Assembly (NCBI GenBank): GCA_021792185.1 | Contig: JAJYVD010000003.1 | Coordinates: 1-64,000, forward strand | Direction of reading: 5' to 3' | DNA length: 64,000 nucleotides | DNA from: Nitrospirota bacterium | GTDB lineage: Bacteria; Nitrospirota; Thermodesulfovibrionia; Thermodesulfovibrionales; Dissulfurispiraceae | In this document: positions 18,057 through 25,677 of the stretch, one piece after another | How the letters are laid out: each line of letters opens with the position of its first letter | How positions within the stretch are numbered: the stretch's first letter is position 1 | The notes under the pieces: model-generated | What the model was told of the DNA's origin: nothing | Seen by the model: only the letters and a program-made list of their open reading frames with translations | Databases searched by the model: none | Position numbers and translations under genes: made by a program

Positions 18057-19069
18057 CATCCGGCTATTCGGCATTCGGCCTTCCGCCTGCAATACTCGCA
18101 GCGGCGTTCCTTCTGGATATCGCTGTCGGCGATCCGCGCTGGCTGCCGCATCCGGTAAGGATTATCGGCAAGGCGATAACGAAAACCGAAATATCCCTGA
18201 GAAAATATTTCAAATCGCCGCTTCAGGAAAAAATGGGAGGCATCCTTTTAGTAATCATAGTTGTTGGTTTAACCTTCGGTATAGCATCGCTTATAGTTTA
18301 TGTGATAGTAGGTGCAAACACACAAACTTCTGCTCTGCTGCGCTTCTGCTCTGTTGCGCTGATGGTCTATCTCACATCCACAACAATAGCTGTCCGTGAA
18401 TTAATCAGTTCTGCAAGGCTTGTGATCGAATCCGCAAAGAATAAAGATATAGAATCCGCGAGGAGCAATCTTGGCATGATTGTAGGCCGCGACACCCAAA
18501 ACCTTTCTGAGAAGGGAATACTAAAGGCAACCATAGAGACATCGTCAGAAAATCTCTCGGACGGCATTATTGCGCCTCTGTTCTATCTCGCAATCGGAGG
18601 GCTGCCGCTTGCACTGACATACAAGGCGATAAATACCCTCGATTCGATGGTCGGTTATAAAAACGACCGATATAAAAATTTCGGATGGGCTGCCGCGCGC
18701 CTCGACGATATTGCAAATTATATCCCGGCAAGGATTACGGGGGCGCTTATAGCAGTTTCATCCTCCGCTGTTTTCCGCTCGCCGTTCACTGTCCGAGATT
18801 CGCTTAAAACCATGCTGCGGGACGGCAGAAAACATACAAGCCCGAATGCCGGAATTCCTGAGGCCGCAATGGCAGGCGCACTCGGAGTTAGGCTCGGAGG
18901 GCCTTCGTCATACGGCGGCATTATCATACAAAAACCTTATATAGGAACGGAAACCGATGTAGATTATCTCGCGGCCTCGGAAAAAACAATAAAAGTCATA
19001 ATGTTTTCTTCCGTCGCAGCAGTCGCGATTTCGGCTTTCGTTCTATATGCAAGAGGGATTTATGGATGA
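18053..19069 (+). CDS. cbiB: Adenosylcobinamide-phosphate synthase CbiB
   Basis: 338 residues, multi-pass inner-membrane protein that attaches aminopropanol phosphate (or threonine phosphate-derived arm) to adenosylcobyric acid. Signatures: LDIAVGDPRWLPHPVRIIGK near the N-terminus, 'RDTQNLSEKGILKATIET', and DGIIAPLFYLAIGGLPLA. An array of TTCTGCTC-type 8-bp words at 18328-18360 encodes SALLRFCSVA in a hydrophobic stretch. Overlaps neighbours at both ends. Confidence 0.95.
   Translation: MTSGYSAFGLPPAILAAAFLLDIAVGDPRWLPHPVRIIGKAITKTEISLRKYFKSPLQEKMGGILLVIIVVGLTFGIASLIVYVIVGANTQTSALLRFCSVALMVYLTSTTIAVRELISSARLVIESAKNKDIESARSNLGMIVGRDTQNLSEKGILKATIETSSENLSDGIIAPLFYLAIGGLPLALTYKAINTLDSMVGYKNDRYKNFGWAAARLDDIANYIPARITGALIAVSSSAVFRSPFTVRDSLKTMLRDGRKHTSPNAGIPEAAMAGALGVRLGGPSSYGGIIIQKPYIGTETDVDYLAASEKTIKVIMFSSVAAVAISAFVLYARGIYG
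18328..18360 (+). repeat. 8-bp words inside cbiB
   Basis: TTCTGCTC TGCTGCGC TTCTGCTC TGTTGCGC: a 16-bp unit present twice, in frame. Confidence 0.65.
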
Positions 19070-20165
19070 ACAAAACATAACTCCTGCTCACGGAGGCAAT
19101 ATATACAGGCTTGCCGAGGAACTCAATATCGATGAACGCGATATTATCGATTTCAGCGCTTCCATAAATCCATTAGGAGTGCCTAAAGGCGTGCTTTCGG
19201 CGATAAAAGAGAACGGCAGATACCTGTTCAACTATCCGGATCCCGACGCGGAAGATCTCACCCGGGCGATAGCGCAGCATATCGGCATGGATTCGCGATC
19301 TGTATTATGCGGCAACGGCAGCACCGAACTTATCTATCTTGTTGTCAGGGCATTGAATCCTGAAAAGGTATTAATTCCAGCCCCCACATTTTCCGAGTAC
19401 GAACGGGCTGTGAACGATCCCAAGAAGATTGAATATTTCATACTCTGGGAAAAGAACAAATTTGAACCCGACCCCGATAAATTTATTGCTGCAATGTCCG
19501 GGAGAAATTCATCGTCAACATACAAGTCATCTCTTACCACATCTGTTGATATGGCATTTCTCTGTAATCCGAATAATCCGACAGGCCGGCTGCTCAAGAA
19601 AGAAGAGTTATTGAAAATAGCAAATGCCGCAAAGGACCTTAAATGCCATCTTGTCGTCGATGAGGCATTCATAGACTTTCTGCCTGACGAGTCGGTCATA
19701 AAAGAGGTCGAAAACAATCCCTACCTCATCGTATTAAGGTCCATGACAAAATTCTACGCGCTTTCAGGCCTGAGGGTCGGCTACTGCGCGGCTCACAAAT
19801 CAATTCTGGATATCATTAAGAAATGTAAGGAGCCGTGGACGGTAAACACGCTCGCGCAGGCGGCAGGGATTGCAGCGCTCAATGATAGTTCATACAGGGA
19901 TGAGACATTCAAGGTTATACGCAATGAGAAAAAGACCCTTGAAGACGGGTTTAAAATCCTCGGTATTACTTATATACCGTCTTTTGCGAATTTCTATTTA
20001 TTAAAACATGACAATGCCAGGGGAATAATTGCAAACCTGAAGAAAAAAGGGATTATGATCAGGGACTGCTCAAACTTTATGGGTCTGGATGAAGCATATA
20101 TGAGAGTCGCGGTGAAATCTAACAAACAAAACATGCGTCTTATAAAGGAGATTGCAAATCTATGA
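19062..20165 (+). CDS. cobD: L-threonine-O-3-phosphate decarboxylase (class I/II PLP aminotransferase fold)
   Basis: 367 residues. Produces (R)-1-amino-2-propanol phosphate for CbiB. The sequence 'HGGNIYRLAEELNI', DFSASINPLG, CGNGSTELIYLV, 'CNPNNPTGRLL' and the PLP lysine region RSMTKFYALSGLRVGY match CobD-type PLP enzymes. The close relative HisC is excluded mainly by context and by the HGGN start. ATG 19062 is chosen because GAGGG lies upstream; an ATG at 19047 is possible. Overlaps cbiB by 8 bp and cbiA by 4 bp. Confidence 0.92.
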   Translation: MDEQNITPAHGGNIYRLAEELNIDERDIIDFSASINPLGVPKGVLSAIKENGRYLFNYPDPDAEDLTRAIAQHIGMDSRSVLCGNGSTELIYLVVRALNPEKVLIPAPTFSEYERAVNDPKKIEYFILWEKNKFEPDPDKFIAAMSGRNSSSTYKSSLTTSVDMAFLCNPNNPTGRLLKKEELLKIANAAKDLKCHLVVDEAFIDFLPDESVIKEVENNPYLIVLRSMTKFYALSGLRVGYCAAHKSILDIIKKCKEPWTVNTLAQAAGIAALNDSSYRDETFKVIRNEKKTLEDGFKILGITYIPSFANFYLLKHDNARGIIANLKKKGIMIRDCSNFMGLDEAYMRVAVKSNKQNMRLIKEIANL

Positions 20166-21673
20166 ACGGTACGCTAATAGCCGGAACCCACAGCGGCTGC
20201 GGGAAGACTACCGTCACTCTCGGCATTCTCGCCGCTTTGAGGAAAAAAGGATTGAATGTGCAGTCTTTCAAGGCCGGGCCCGATTTCATAGATTCCGGGC
20301 TGCATAAGGTCATTACAGGCAGGCATTCCAGAAACCTCGATATATGGATGTGCGGAGAGGATTACGTGAAAGAATGCTTTTATAAAAATTCGTTGGATGC
20401 GGATATTTCAATCATAGAAGGAGTTATGGGTCTGCATGACGGAGATTTCAGCACGTCAAGGCTTGCGGCACTGCTCGATATTCCGGTCATCCTTGTTGTC
20501 GATGCCTATGGAATGGCCGAAAGTGCCGGAGCAATAGTGAAAGGATTTCTTGAATATAGTGCAAAAGTGCGGAAGCGCGGAAGCATGGAAGTCTTTGCTT
20601 CCGAACTTCCAAACTTCCTAACTTCTGGACTGATAGCAGGCGTAATTTTCAACCGCGTTGCATCTGAAAAACATTATAAGAGACTAAAAAATAGTGTGCA
20701 GGATGTCCAAGTCCTCGGTTATCTGCCGAGAGATCTGAGTTTTGAGATTCCTCACAGGCATTTGGGATTGACGGTTGCGGAAGAAAATCCGATAGCGAAA
20801 GAAAATATAGAAAGGCTTGCGAATGCGGTTCTGGAGCATGTGAATGTTGAAGCTATAATTGGCAGGAATAACTCCCTTCCGCTTCATTCTCGGAAAGCAT
20901 CCAAAGGGGACTGTCCCGGATTTACGGGCGCAGCCGTAGAATCGGGACTGTCCCCGACATCGGCAATAAAAATAGCCGTTGCATATGACAAAGCCTTCTG
21001 TTTTTATTATGAAGACAATTTCGACCTGTTAAAAGATGCCGGTGCGGAGATAATAAAATTCAGCCCTCTTTATGATCAGACCGTCCCTGAAGCCGATGCC
21101 GTATACATCGGAGGAGGCTACCCTGAGTTATATGCAAAGGAATTATCAGGCAATGCATCCATGCTTGAATCTATCTATAACTGGGCAGATGCCGGCAGAC
21201 CTATCTATGCGGAATGCGGAGGCTTGATGTACCTTTCAAAAGGCATTTATGTCTTTGACGGGAACTTTTTTGCGATGGCCGATATTCTGCCGTTTGCGAC
21301 GCGGATGAGAAAAGGTAGGCCGAGTCTCGGCTACAGGGAAGTCGAGTTAAACGATAACTGCATCCTCGGCAGAAAAGGAGGCAGGCTGAGAGGGCATGAG
21401 TTTCATTATTCGGAGATAACTGAGGGGACTGTCCCGGATTTACGGACAGATTTACCAATAAGTTTGGGCGGAGTCGTAGAATCGGGACTGTCCCCATCGG
21501 CAGAAATCTATTCTGTCAGGAACAATCACAGCGAGTTTGTTAATACGGCAGGTTATAAGTTTAAAAATACGCTCGCAAGCTATGTGCATATCCATTTCGG
21601 AAGCAATCCGGGCGCGGCCGTGAATTTTGTCGATTTCATAAAGGAGACCTCATGGAAAACATCATACTCATAG
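20162..21673 (+). CDS. cbiA: Cobyrinate a,c-diamide synthase CbiA
   Basis: 503 residues. N-terminal P-loop GTHSGCGKTTVTLGIL, 'KAGPDFIDSGLH', then a GATase domain with Cys in ECGGLMYLSKG. It carries three repeat insertions: an array of GCGGAAGC/CTTCCAAA-type words (20565-20628), palindromic copy B (20906-20955) exactly at the interdomain linker before IKIAVAYDKAF, and palindromic copy C (21424-21495) inside the C-terminal domain. A second family member is found in the dsr region (48509-49945). Confidence 0.95.
   Translation: MNGTLIAGTHSGCGKTTVTLGILAALRKKGLNVQSFKAGPDFIDSGLHKVITGRHSRNLDIWMCGEDYVKECFYKNSLDADISIIEGVMGLHDGDFSTSRLAALLDIPVILVVDAYGMAESAGAIVKGFLEYSAKVRKRGSMEVFASELPNFLTSGLIAGVIFNRVASEKHYKRLKNSVQDVQVLGYLPRDLSFEIPHRHLGLTVAEENPIAKENIERLANAVLEHVNVEAIIGRNNSLPLHSRKASKGDCPGFTGAAVESGLSPTSAIKIAVAYDKAFCFYYEDNFDLLKDAGAEIIKFSPLYDQTVPEADAVYIGGGYPELYAKELSGNASMLESIYNWADAGRPIYAECGGLMYLSKGIYVFDGNFFAMADILPFATRMRKGRPSLGYREVELNDNCILGRKGGRLRGHEFHYSEITEGTVPDLRTDLPISLGGVVESGLSPSAEIYSVRNNHSEFVNTAGYKFKNTLASYVHIHFGSNPGAAVNFVDFIKETSWKTSYS
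20565..20628 (+). repeat. 8-bp arrays inside cbiA
   Basis: Words of GTGCGGAA / GCGCGGAA / GCATGGAA type are followed by the inverse type (GCTTCCGA, ACTTCCAA, ACTTCCTA, ACTTCTGG). The two halves are roughly complementary, so the array could fold on itself. In frame. Confidence 0.65.
20906..20955 (+). repeat. Palindromic element copy B in cbiA linker
   Basis: 50 bp with the same ends as copy A (GGGGACTGTCCC...CGTAGAATCGGGACTGTCCCC in parts) but a shorter loop. It is read in a different frame at its left end (GDCPGFTG) than copies A and C, then joins AVESGLSP. Confidence 0.85.
21424..21495 (+). repeat. Palindromic element copy C in cbiA
   Basis: 72 bp, the longest copy. It encodes GTVPDLRTDLP followed by GGVVESGLSP, almost the same peptide as copy A in CobC. 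Confidence 0.85.
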
Positions 21674-22662
21674 GACACGGCAGTCCAAAAAAAGACGCCA
21701 ACAACATCGAACTCGCAGGCAGGCTTTTACACAGCGCTATTCATCCGGATTGTACCGATGACTGCGTGAAGGTGGCATATCTCCAGTTCGCGGAGCCTGA
21801 AATCGCGGATACGATACGGAAATGCGTTGAGGGAGGAGCGAAAAAGATAATTATCCATCCCTATTTTTTAAGCAGCGGGATGCACGTTACGAAGGACATA
21901 CCCGAAATAATAAAGGAAGCCGAAAGACAATATCCGGACAGGGAGTTCATCTATACGGAACCTCTCGGAATACATGAAAAGCTCGTTCAGGTGGTAGTCG
22001 AAAGGATACATGCGGCAAACGGACTTTTGCCTGAAGAAATAGAGAGAAGGAGCTTCGAGATAATAGATGAGGAGACTGACCTGACCGGATTTCCCCCCGA
22101 ACAAATACCGATAATACACAGGGTCATTCACGCGACCGCTGACTTTGAATTTAAAAACACGCTCCTATTCCATCATGAGGCGATAAAGGTAGGCATCGAA
22201 GCGATAAAGTCGGGCAAAAATATCCTCACCGACATTGAAATGGTTAAAACAGGGATCATCAAGCGGTGGCTTGAACCGTGGGGCGGAAAGGTTATCTGCA
22301 ATATTAATGACGAGGATGTTATAAGGCTCTCAAAAGAGACGGGAAAGACTCGCTCGGAGATAGCAGTTGAAAAAGCCCTTAAAGAGAATAACAACATCGG
22401 AATAATCGCCATAGGCAACGCGCCTACCGCTCTTTTGAAGATTATCGAAATTTTCAATTCTAAATCTCAAATCTCAAATCTCAAATCTCAAATTTTAACG
22501 GTTGGCGTGCCTGTCGGCTTTGTGAAGGCATTCGAATCAAAGGCGCTTCTTTCTGCACAGAATTTCCCGTTCATAACGAATATGAGCAGGAAAGGCGGAA
22601 CGCCTGTTGCAGTAGCAATTGTAAATGCGTTGTTAAAAATGGCAAAAGGGGGTGATACATGA
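21652..22662 (+). CDS. cbiXC: Fusion of sirohydrochlorin cobaltochelatase (CbiX) and precorrin-8X methylmutase (CbiC)
   Basis: 336 residues. Residues 1-120 are a CbiX-small chelatase (ILIGHGSPKKDANN; metal-binding His in HPYFLSSGMHVTKDI) that would insert cobalt into sirohydrochlorin. Residues 125-336 are CbiC (EEIERRSFEIIDEE, HRVIHATADFEF, DIEMVKTGI, GNAPTALLKI, VGVPVGFV) that moves the C11 methyl to C12, forming cobyrinate. A 42-bp tandem array at 22456-22497 is inserted in CbiC. Overlaps cbiA by 22 bp. Last gene before riboswitch 2. Confidence 0.93.
   Translation: MENIILIGHGSPKKDANNIELAGRLLHSAIHPDCTDDCVKVAYLQFAEPEIADTIRKCVEGGAKKIIIHPYFLSSGMHVTKDIPEIIKEAERQYPDREFIYTEPLGIHEKLVQVVVERIHAANGLLPEEIERRSFEIIDEETDLTGFPPEQIPIIHRVIHATADFEFKNTLLFHHEAIKVGIEAIKSGKNILTDIEMVKTGIIKRWLEPWGGKVICNINDEDVIRLSKETGKTRSEIAVEKALKENNNIGIIAIGNAPTALLKIIEIFNSKSQISNLKSQILTVGVPVGFVKAFESKALLSAQNFPFITNMSRKGGTPVAVAIVNALLKMAKGGDT
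22456..22497 (+). repeat. 7-bp array AATCTCA inside the CbiC part
   Basis: AATTCTA, four identical AATCTCA, then AATTTTA: 42 bp, 14 codons. Encodes SQISNLKSQIS-type residues between two conserved CbiC blocks. Confidence 0.85.
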
Positions 22663-22704
22663 GATTGACGGTTGCTGATTATAGATTGCTGATTTAGGAT
22701 TTAA
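22663..22704 (+). repeat. Intergenic 7-bp array before riboswitch 2
   Basis: GATTGAC, GGTTGCT, GATTATA, GATTGCT, GATTTAG, GATTTAA. Six units fill the gap between the cbiXC stop and the riboswitch. It may also hold the promoter (AT-rich words), but no clear -35/-10 pair is visible. Confidence 0.6.
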
Positions 22705-22707
22705 AAT

Positions 22708-22893
22708 TAAAACATGGAATGATGAAGCGGAAAGGGGTGCGAATCCCCTGCTGTCCCGCAGCCGTAAAGGGAACGAAAGCCCAATAAAGCCACTGTCTTA
22801 TTGACGGGAAGGCGGGCAAGTAGAAATAAGCAGCGCTGAAAACGAATTTCATCGGTGCTCAAAATGCCTGAAGCCGGAAGACCTCTCATTCCA
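22708..22893 (+). promoter_or_regulatory. Cobalamin (B12) riboswitch 2
   Basis: Core elements: GGGGTGCGAATCCCCTGCTG, CCCGCAGCCGTAA, AGCCACTG, GGGAAGGCGGG, and the B12 box AAGCCGGAAGACCTC near 22870-22886. The ribosome site of the next gene (GGAG at 22910) lies only about 20 bases behind the aptamer and no terminator is seen, so control is probably at translation initiation. It governs the beta-barrel gene and likely the cobalt transporter operon. Confidence 0.93.
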
Positions 22894-22919
22894 AAACCTC
22901 GATGAAAAAGGAGAAAGGT

Positions 22920-23735
22920 ATGTTTAAAAGGATTCTTGTAATAGTGATCGTGCTGCTGTGGTCCGGATCGGCCTTTGCCGCCCATCCTCTCATCACGGAC
23001 GATACAGGCACTCAGGGAAAAGGCAAGTATCAGGTAGAGGTGAACAGCGAATTCACCTACGAAAAAGAGCGGCAATACAACACGGATGAAGAAAAATGGG
23101 AGACAAAAAAAGAGACGGGCGGCGAATTGGCAACAATACTCTCTTACGGCGTAACCGATAATGTGGATATTGTTCTCGGTTTTCCGTATCAATGGAAAAA
23201 GACAAAGATAGACGGGGTTGTAACAACCGATAAAACCGAGCAGGGAGACGGCATAGCGGACATGTCCTTAGAGGTCAAATGGAGATTTTATGAAAAGGAT
23301 GGGCTGAGCTTTGCGATGAAGCCGGGAATTACCCTTCCGACAGGTGATGAAAATAAAGGACTCGGCAACGGAAAAATGTCATACGGTCTTGTTCTCATAA
23401 CAACCAAAGAGATAGCGCCTTTTGCGTTTCATTTCAATCTGGGCTATACGAACAACGAATATAAGCTCCAGACAGATAAAGATGCAAACAGAAAAGGCAT
23501 ATGGCATGCATCTATCGCCTCCGAGGTAGAGATTATCAAAGACCTCAAGGCAGTCGCCAATATCGGCATGGAGAGAAATCCGGATAAGACATCCAATACC
23601 CATCCCGCCTTCATACTCGGCGGGCTGATTTATTCGATATCTGAAAGCATTGCCGTTGCTCTTGGTGTAAAGGGCGGGCTTAATAAGTCTGAAACCGATT
23701 TAACATTCCTTGCGGGAATTGCGTTTAAATTTTAG
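22920..23735 (+). CDS. Outer-membrane beta-barrel protein under B12 control, possible cobalt porin
   Basis: 271 residues from ATG 22920, which has GGAG at proper spacing. A signal peptide (LVIVIVLLWSGSAFA|AHP) is followed by amphipathic beta-strands with alternating polar/aromatic residues (GKYQVEVNSEFTYEK, DNVDIVLGFPYQWK, 'FAMKPGITLPTGDENKG') and a terminal Phe (GIAFKF), the usual outer-membrane insertion signal. It resembles the Phenol_MetA_deg/'transporter' family of unknown substrate. Lying between a B12 riboswitch and cbiMNQO, it may admit cobalt or a cobalt complex; this is inferred from context. Confidence 0.75.
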   Translation: MFKRILVIVIVLLWSGSAFAAHPLITDDTGTQGKGKYQVEVNSEFTYEKERQYNTDEEKWETKKETGGELATILSYGVTDNVDIVLGFPYQWKKTKIDGVVTTDKTEQGDGIADMSLEVKWRFYEKDGLSFAMKPGITLPTGDENKGLGNGKMSYGLVLITTKEIAPFAFHFNLGYTNNEYKLQTDKDANRKGIWHASIASEVEIIKDLKAVANIGMERNPDKTSNTHPAFILGGLIYSISESIAVALGVKGGLNKSETDLTFLAGIAFKF

Positions 23736-23745
23736 GAGGGTAACT

Positions 23746-24546
23746 ATGAAATTTCAAATTTCAAATTTCAAATTTCAAATTATATTTTTATTTATTTCTT
23801 CTTTCTTCTTGTTTCTCGTTGACAATGCGCATGCAATGCACATATCGGAAGGGATACTGCCTTTTAACTGGGCATTATTCTGGTCTGTTATCGCGGTCCC
23901 GTTTGTTGCATGGGGATTATATAAGCTCAAAAAACTGTCGGCAATCGACCTTTCATTCAAGCCGCTTGTAGGTTTGATGGCGGCAGTAGTGTTTATCATC
24001 TCATGCATGCCGATACCGGTGCCTACGGCAGGCACATGCTCCCATCCGTGCGGCACAGGGATTTCAGGAATACTCGTCGGCCCGGCAATAAGCATATTGA
24101 TAACAGCCGTTGCCCTTCTCATTCAGGCGCTCTTCCTCGCTCACGGCGGATTGACTACATGGGGAGCGGACATCGTATCGATGGGAGTGATGGGTTCGTT
24201 CGCTGGATACCTTACATTTAAGGCTTTGCGCTCAATAACCCCCCTTATTCCCCCCTTTAATAAAGGGGGGAGCGGGGGGTTGGCGGTCTCGGGCTTTATG
24301 GCAGGATTATTCGCGGACTGGGCAACATACTTCACCACATCTGTAGAGCTTGCCTCCGGAATAAAAGGCGATTCGGAGTTCATGCCCCTTTTCTGGAAGA
24401 TACTCATAGCCTTTATACCGACACAGCTTCCATTGGGGATCCTCGAAGGCGCAATGACGGCAGGCATGGTTGTTCTGCTTTATAAAAAGAGGCCTGACCT
24501 GCTTGTAAAAATGCGGGTGTTAAAGGCAGAGGAGGCGGCGATATGA
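23746..24546 (+). CDS. cbiM: Cobalt ECF transporter substrate-specific component CbiM
   Basis: 266 residues with ribosome site AGGAGGG before ATG 23746. After a cleavable signal (…FLFLVDNAHA) the mature N-terminus MHISEGILPFNWA contains the metal-coordinating His typical of CbiM; multi-pass helices follow, with CSHPCGTGISGILVGP and 'LFLAHGGLTTWGADIVSMG'. The first codons are a TTTCAAA 7-bp array (23751-23778). A 45-bp palindromic element (24237-24281) adds 15 codons (TPLIPPFNKGGSGGL) in a loop. Partner of the next three genes. Confidence 0.95.
   Translation: MKFQISNFKFQIIFLFISSFFLFLVDNAHAMHISEGILPFNWALFWSVIAVPFVAWGLYKLKKLSAIDLSFKPLVGLMAAVVFIISCMPIPVPTAGTCSHPCGTGISGILVGPAISILITAVALLIQALFLAHGGLTTWGADIVSMGVMGSFAGYLTFKALRSITPLIPPFNKGGSGGLAVSGFMAGLFADWATYFTTSVELASGIKGDSEFMPLFWKILIAFIPTQLPLGILEGAMTAGMVVLLYKKRPDLLVKMRVLKAEEAAI
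23751..23778 (+). repeat. 7-bp array ATTTCAA at the cbiM start
   Basis: Four perfect ATTTCAA units directly after the start codon, encoding KFQISNFKFQI in the n-region of the signal peptide. Confidence 0.8.
24237..24281 (+). repeat. Palindromic element of CCCCCCTTTA family, in frame in cbiM
   Basis: Outer arms AACCCCCC / GGGGGGTT and inner arms CCCCCCTTTA / TAAAGGGGGG (24250-24270). Exactly 45 bp, 15 codons. Same architecture as the intergenic copy at 26699-26744. Confidence 0.85.
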
Positions 24547-24938
24547 AGTTTAGAGTTAAGAGTTTAGAGTTAAGAGTTAAGATAAAAAAACTACTGCTCT
24601 GCTGCTCTGCTGCTCTGCTGCTACTTTTCAGCTTTCAGCCTTCAGCCTTTGCCTCTGACAAATGGCCTGGCGTGGATGAATCCGTAGTCGAAAAATTCGC
24701 TAAAGAGCACGGCAGGGAGGCAAGAGAGCCTTTCATAAACACGGATCAGGGAGACTTGCTTTTGTTTGTCTTCCTACTTGCAGGGACAGCAGGCGGTTTT
24801 ATCGCAGGATATTACTGGAGGGTCTTGCTGGAGCAAAAAAGAGAGTATACAGAAGGGAACTGTCCCAGATTTACGGATGCCGACAGGCATCGTAGAATCG
24901 GGACTGTCCCCTCTACTGCAAAACATGGAAATATTTAA
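24543..24938 (+). CDS. CbiN-like small membrane component of the cobalt transporter
   Basis: 131 residues. A signal peptide or first membrane helix, then 'DKWPGVDESVVEKFAKEHGR' and INTDQGDLLLFVFLLAG with a second membrane helix (about residues 70-90). Size, topology and position between cbiM and cbiQ point to the CbiN role (auxiliary subunit), although the sequence differs from classical CbiN. The signal peptide is almost wholly built from three tandem arrays, and the C-terminus runs through palindromic copy D (24855-24911). Overlaps cbiM by 4 and cbiQ by 14 bp. Confidence 0.75.
   Translation: MKFRVKSLELRVKIKKLLLCCSAALLLLFSFQPSAFASDKWPGVDESVVEKFAKEHGREAREPFINTDQGDLLLFVFLLAGTAGGFIAGYYWRVLLEQKREYTEGNCPRFTDADRHRRIGTVPSTAKHGNI
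24547..24653 (+). repeat. Three consecutive tandem arrays forming the signal peptide of the CbiN-like gene
   Basis: (i) five 7-bp words AGTTTAG/AGTTAAG at 24547-24581; (ii) CTGCTCTG three times plus CTGCT at 24594-24622; (iii) TTTCAGC, TTTCAGC, CTTCAGC, CTTTGCC at 24626-24653. They encode, in order, the basic n-region, the Leu/Ala/Cys h-region and the FSFQPSAFA cleavage region. Confidence 0.85.
24855..24911 (+). repeat. Palindromic element copy D at the cbiN/cbiQ junction
   Basis: 57 bp, GGGAACTGTCCCAGATTTACGG to CGTAGAATCGGGACTGTCCCC (in parts). Its loop ATGCCGACAGGCAT is itself a small hairpin. It forms the C-terminus of the CbiN-like protein and ends 14 bp before the cbiQ start. Confidence 0.8.
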
Positions 24939-25677
24939 CGAACAATTTAAAAAAGACCATTTGCTCTCAAGGGTTGACGCCAGGGTAAAACTTGGCGTCA
25001 GCCTGCTTGTCTTAGCTATGGTCTTGAGCTATAAAGGGATTGTATTCCCCTTGCTAATATTGTGCGTAAGCCTTGCAGTCTGCGTTAGGATAAAAATTCC
25101 GCTTAAAGTGTTTCTCCTGAGATTTTCAGAGCCTGTTTTTATCGCATCAGTCGTAATATTGCTTAAATTTCTGTTTTCAGGACAGGAAGCCATGTTTTCC
25201 ATAAAAATATCCGGCGTCATAATAACGGGACACAAAGACGGCCTCATGGACGGCTTACAGATAGCCGGCAGGATTTTGGGCGCCGTATCCGTTGTAGCCG
25301 TACTCGGATTTTCGACGCCATTTACTGAGATTATGGCAGCCCTTTCATGGCTGAAGGTCCCTAAGAGCTTTATAGAAATACTCATGTTCGCTTACCGGTA
25401 TATCTTTGTGCTTCTGGAAGACGCGATGGTCATTTACAATGCCCAGAAAAATCGTCTCGGATATTCGGGCATAAGGCGCGGCCTGAGCTCGTTCGGCACT
25501 CTCACCGGTTCGTTGGTATTAAAGGCATTCGAAAGCAGCCAGAACATAACAACCGCGATGATACAGCGCGGATACGACGGAAACATGCCGCTGATGAAAC
25601 ATAAACCATTCAGGGCATCCGAGATAATCGCCTCCGCAGCAATCATAGCCGCAATGGGAGTTGTATGGAAAATATAA
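24925..25677 (+). CDS. cbiQ: Cobalt ECF transporter T component CbiQ
   Basis: 250 residues from ATG 24925 (MEIFNEQFKKDHLLSRVDAR), the usual CbiQ start; an earlier in-frame ATG would only add translated repeat D. Membrane helices and the cytoplasmic coupling motif region ('LGYSGIRRGLSSFGTLTGSL', then 'MIQRGYDGNMPL') identify the transmembrane T component that couples CbiO to CbiM. Overlaps cbiO by 13 bp. Confidence 0.93.
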   Translation: MEIFNEQFKKDHLLSRVDARVKLGVSLLVLAMVLSYKGIVFPLLILCVSLAVCVRIKIPLKVFLLRFSEPVFIASVVILLKFLFSGQEAMFSIKISGVIITGHKDGLMDGLQIAGRILGAVSVVAVLGFSTPFTEIMAALSWLKVPKSFIEILMFAYRYIFVLLEDAMVIYNAQKNRLGYSGIRRGLSSFGTLTGSLVLKAFESSQNITTAMIQRGYDGNMPLMKHKPFRASEIIASAAIIAAMGVVWKI

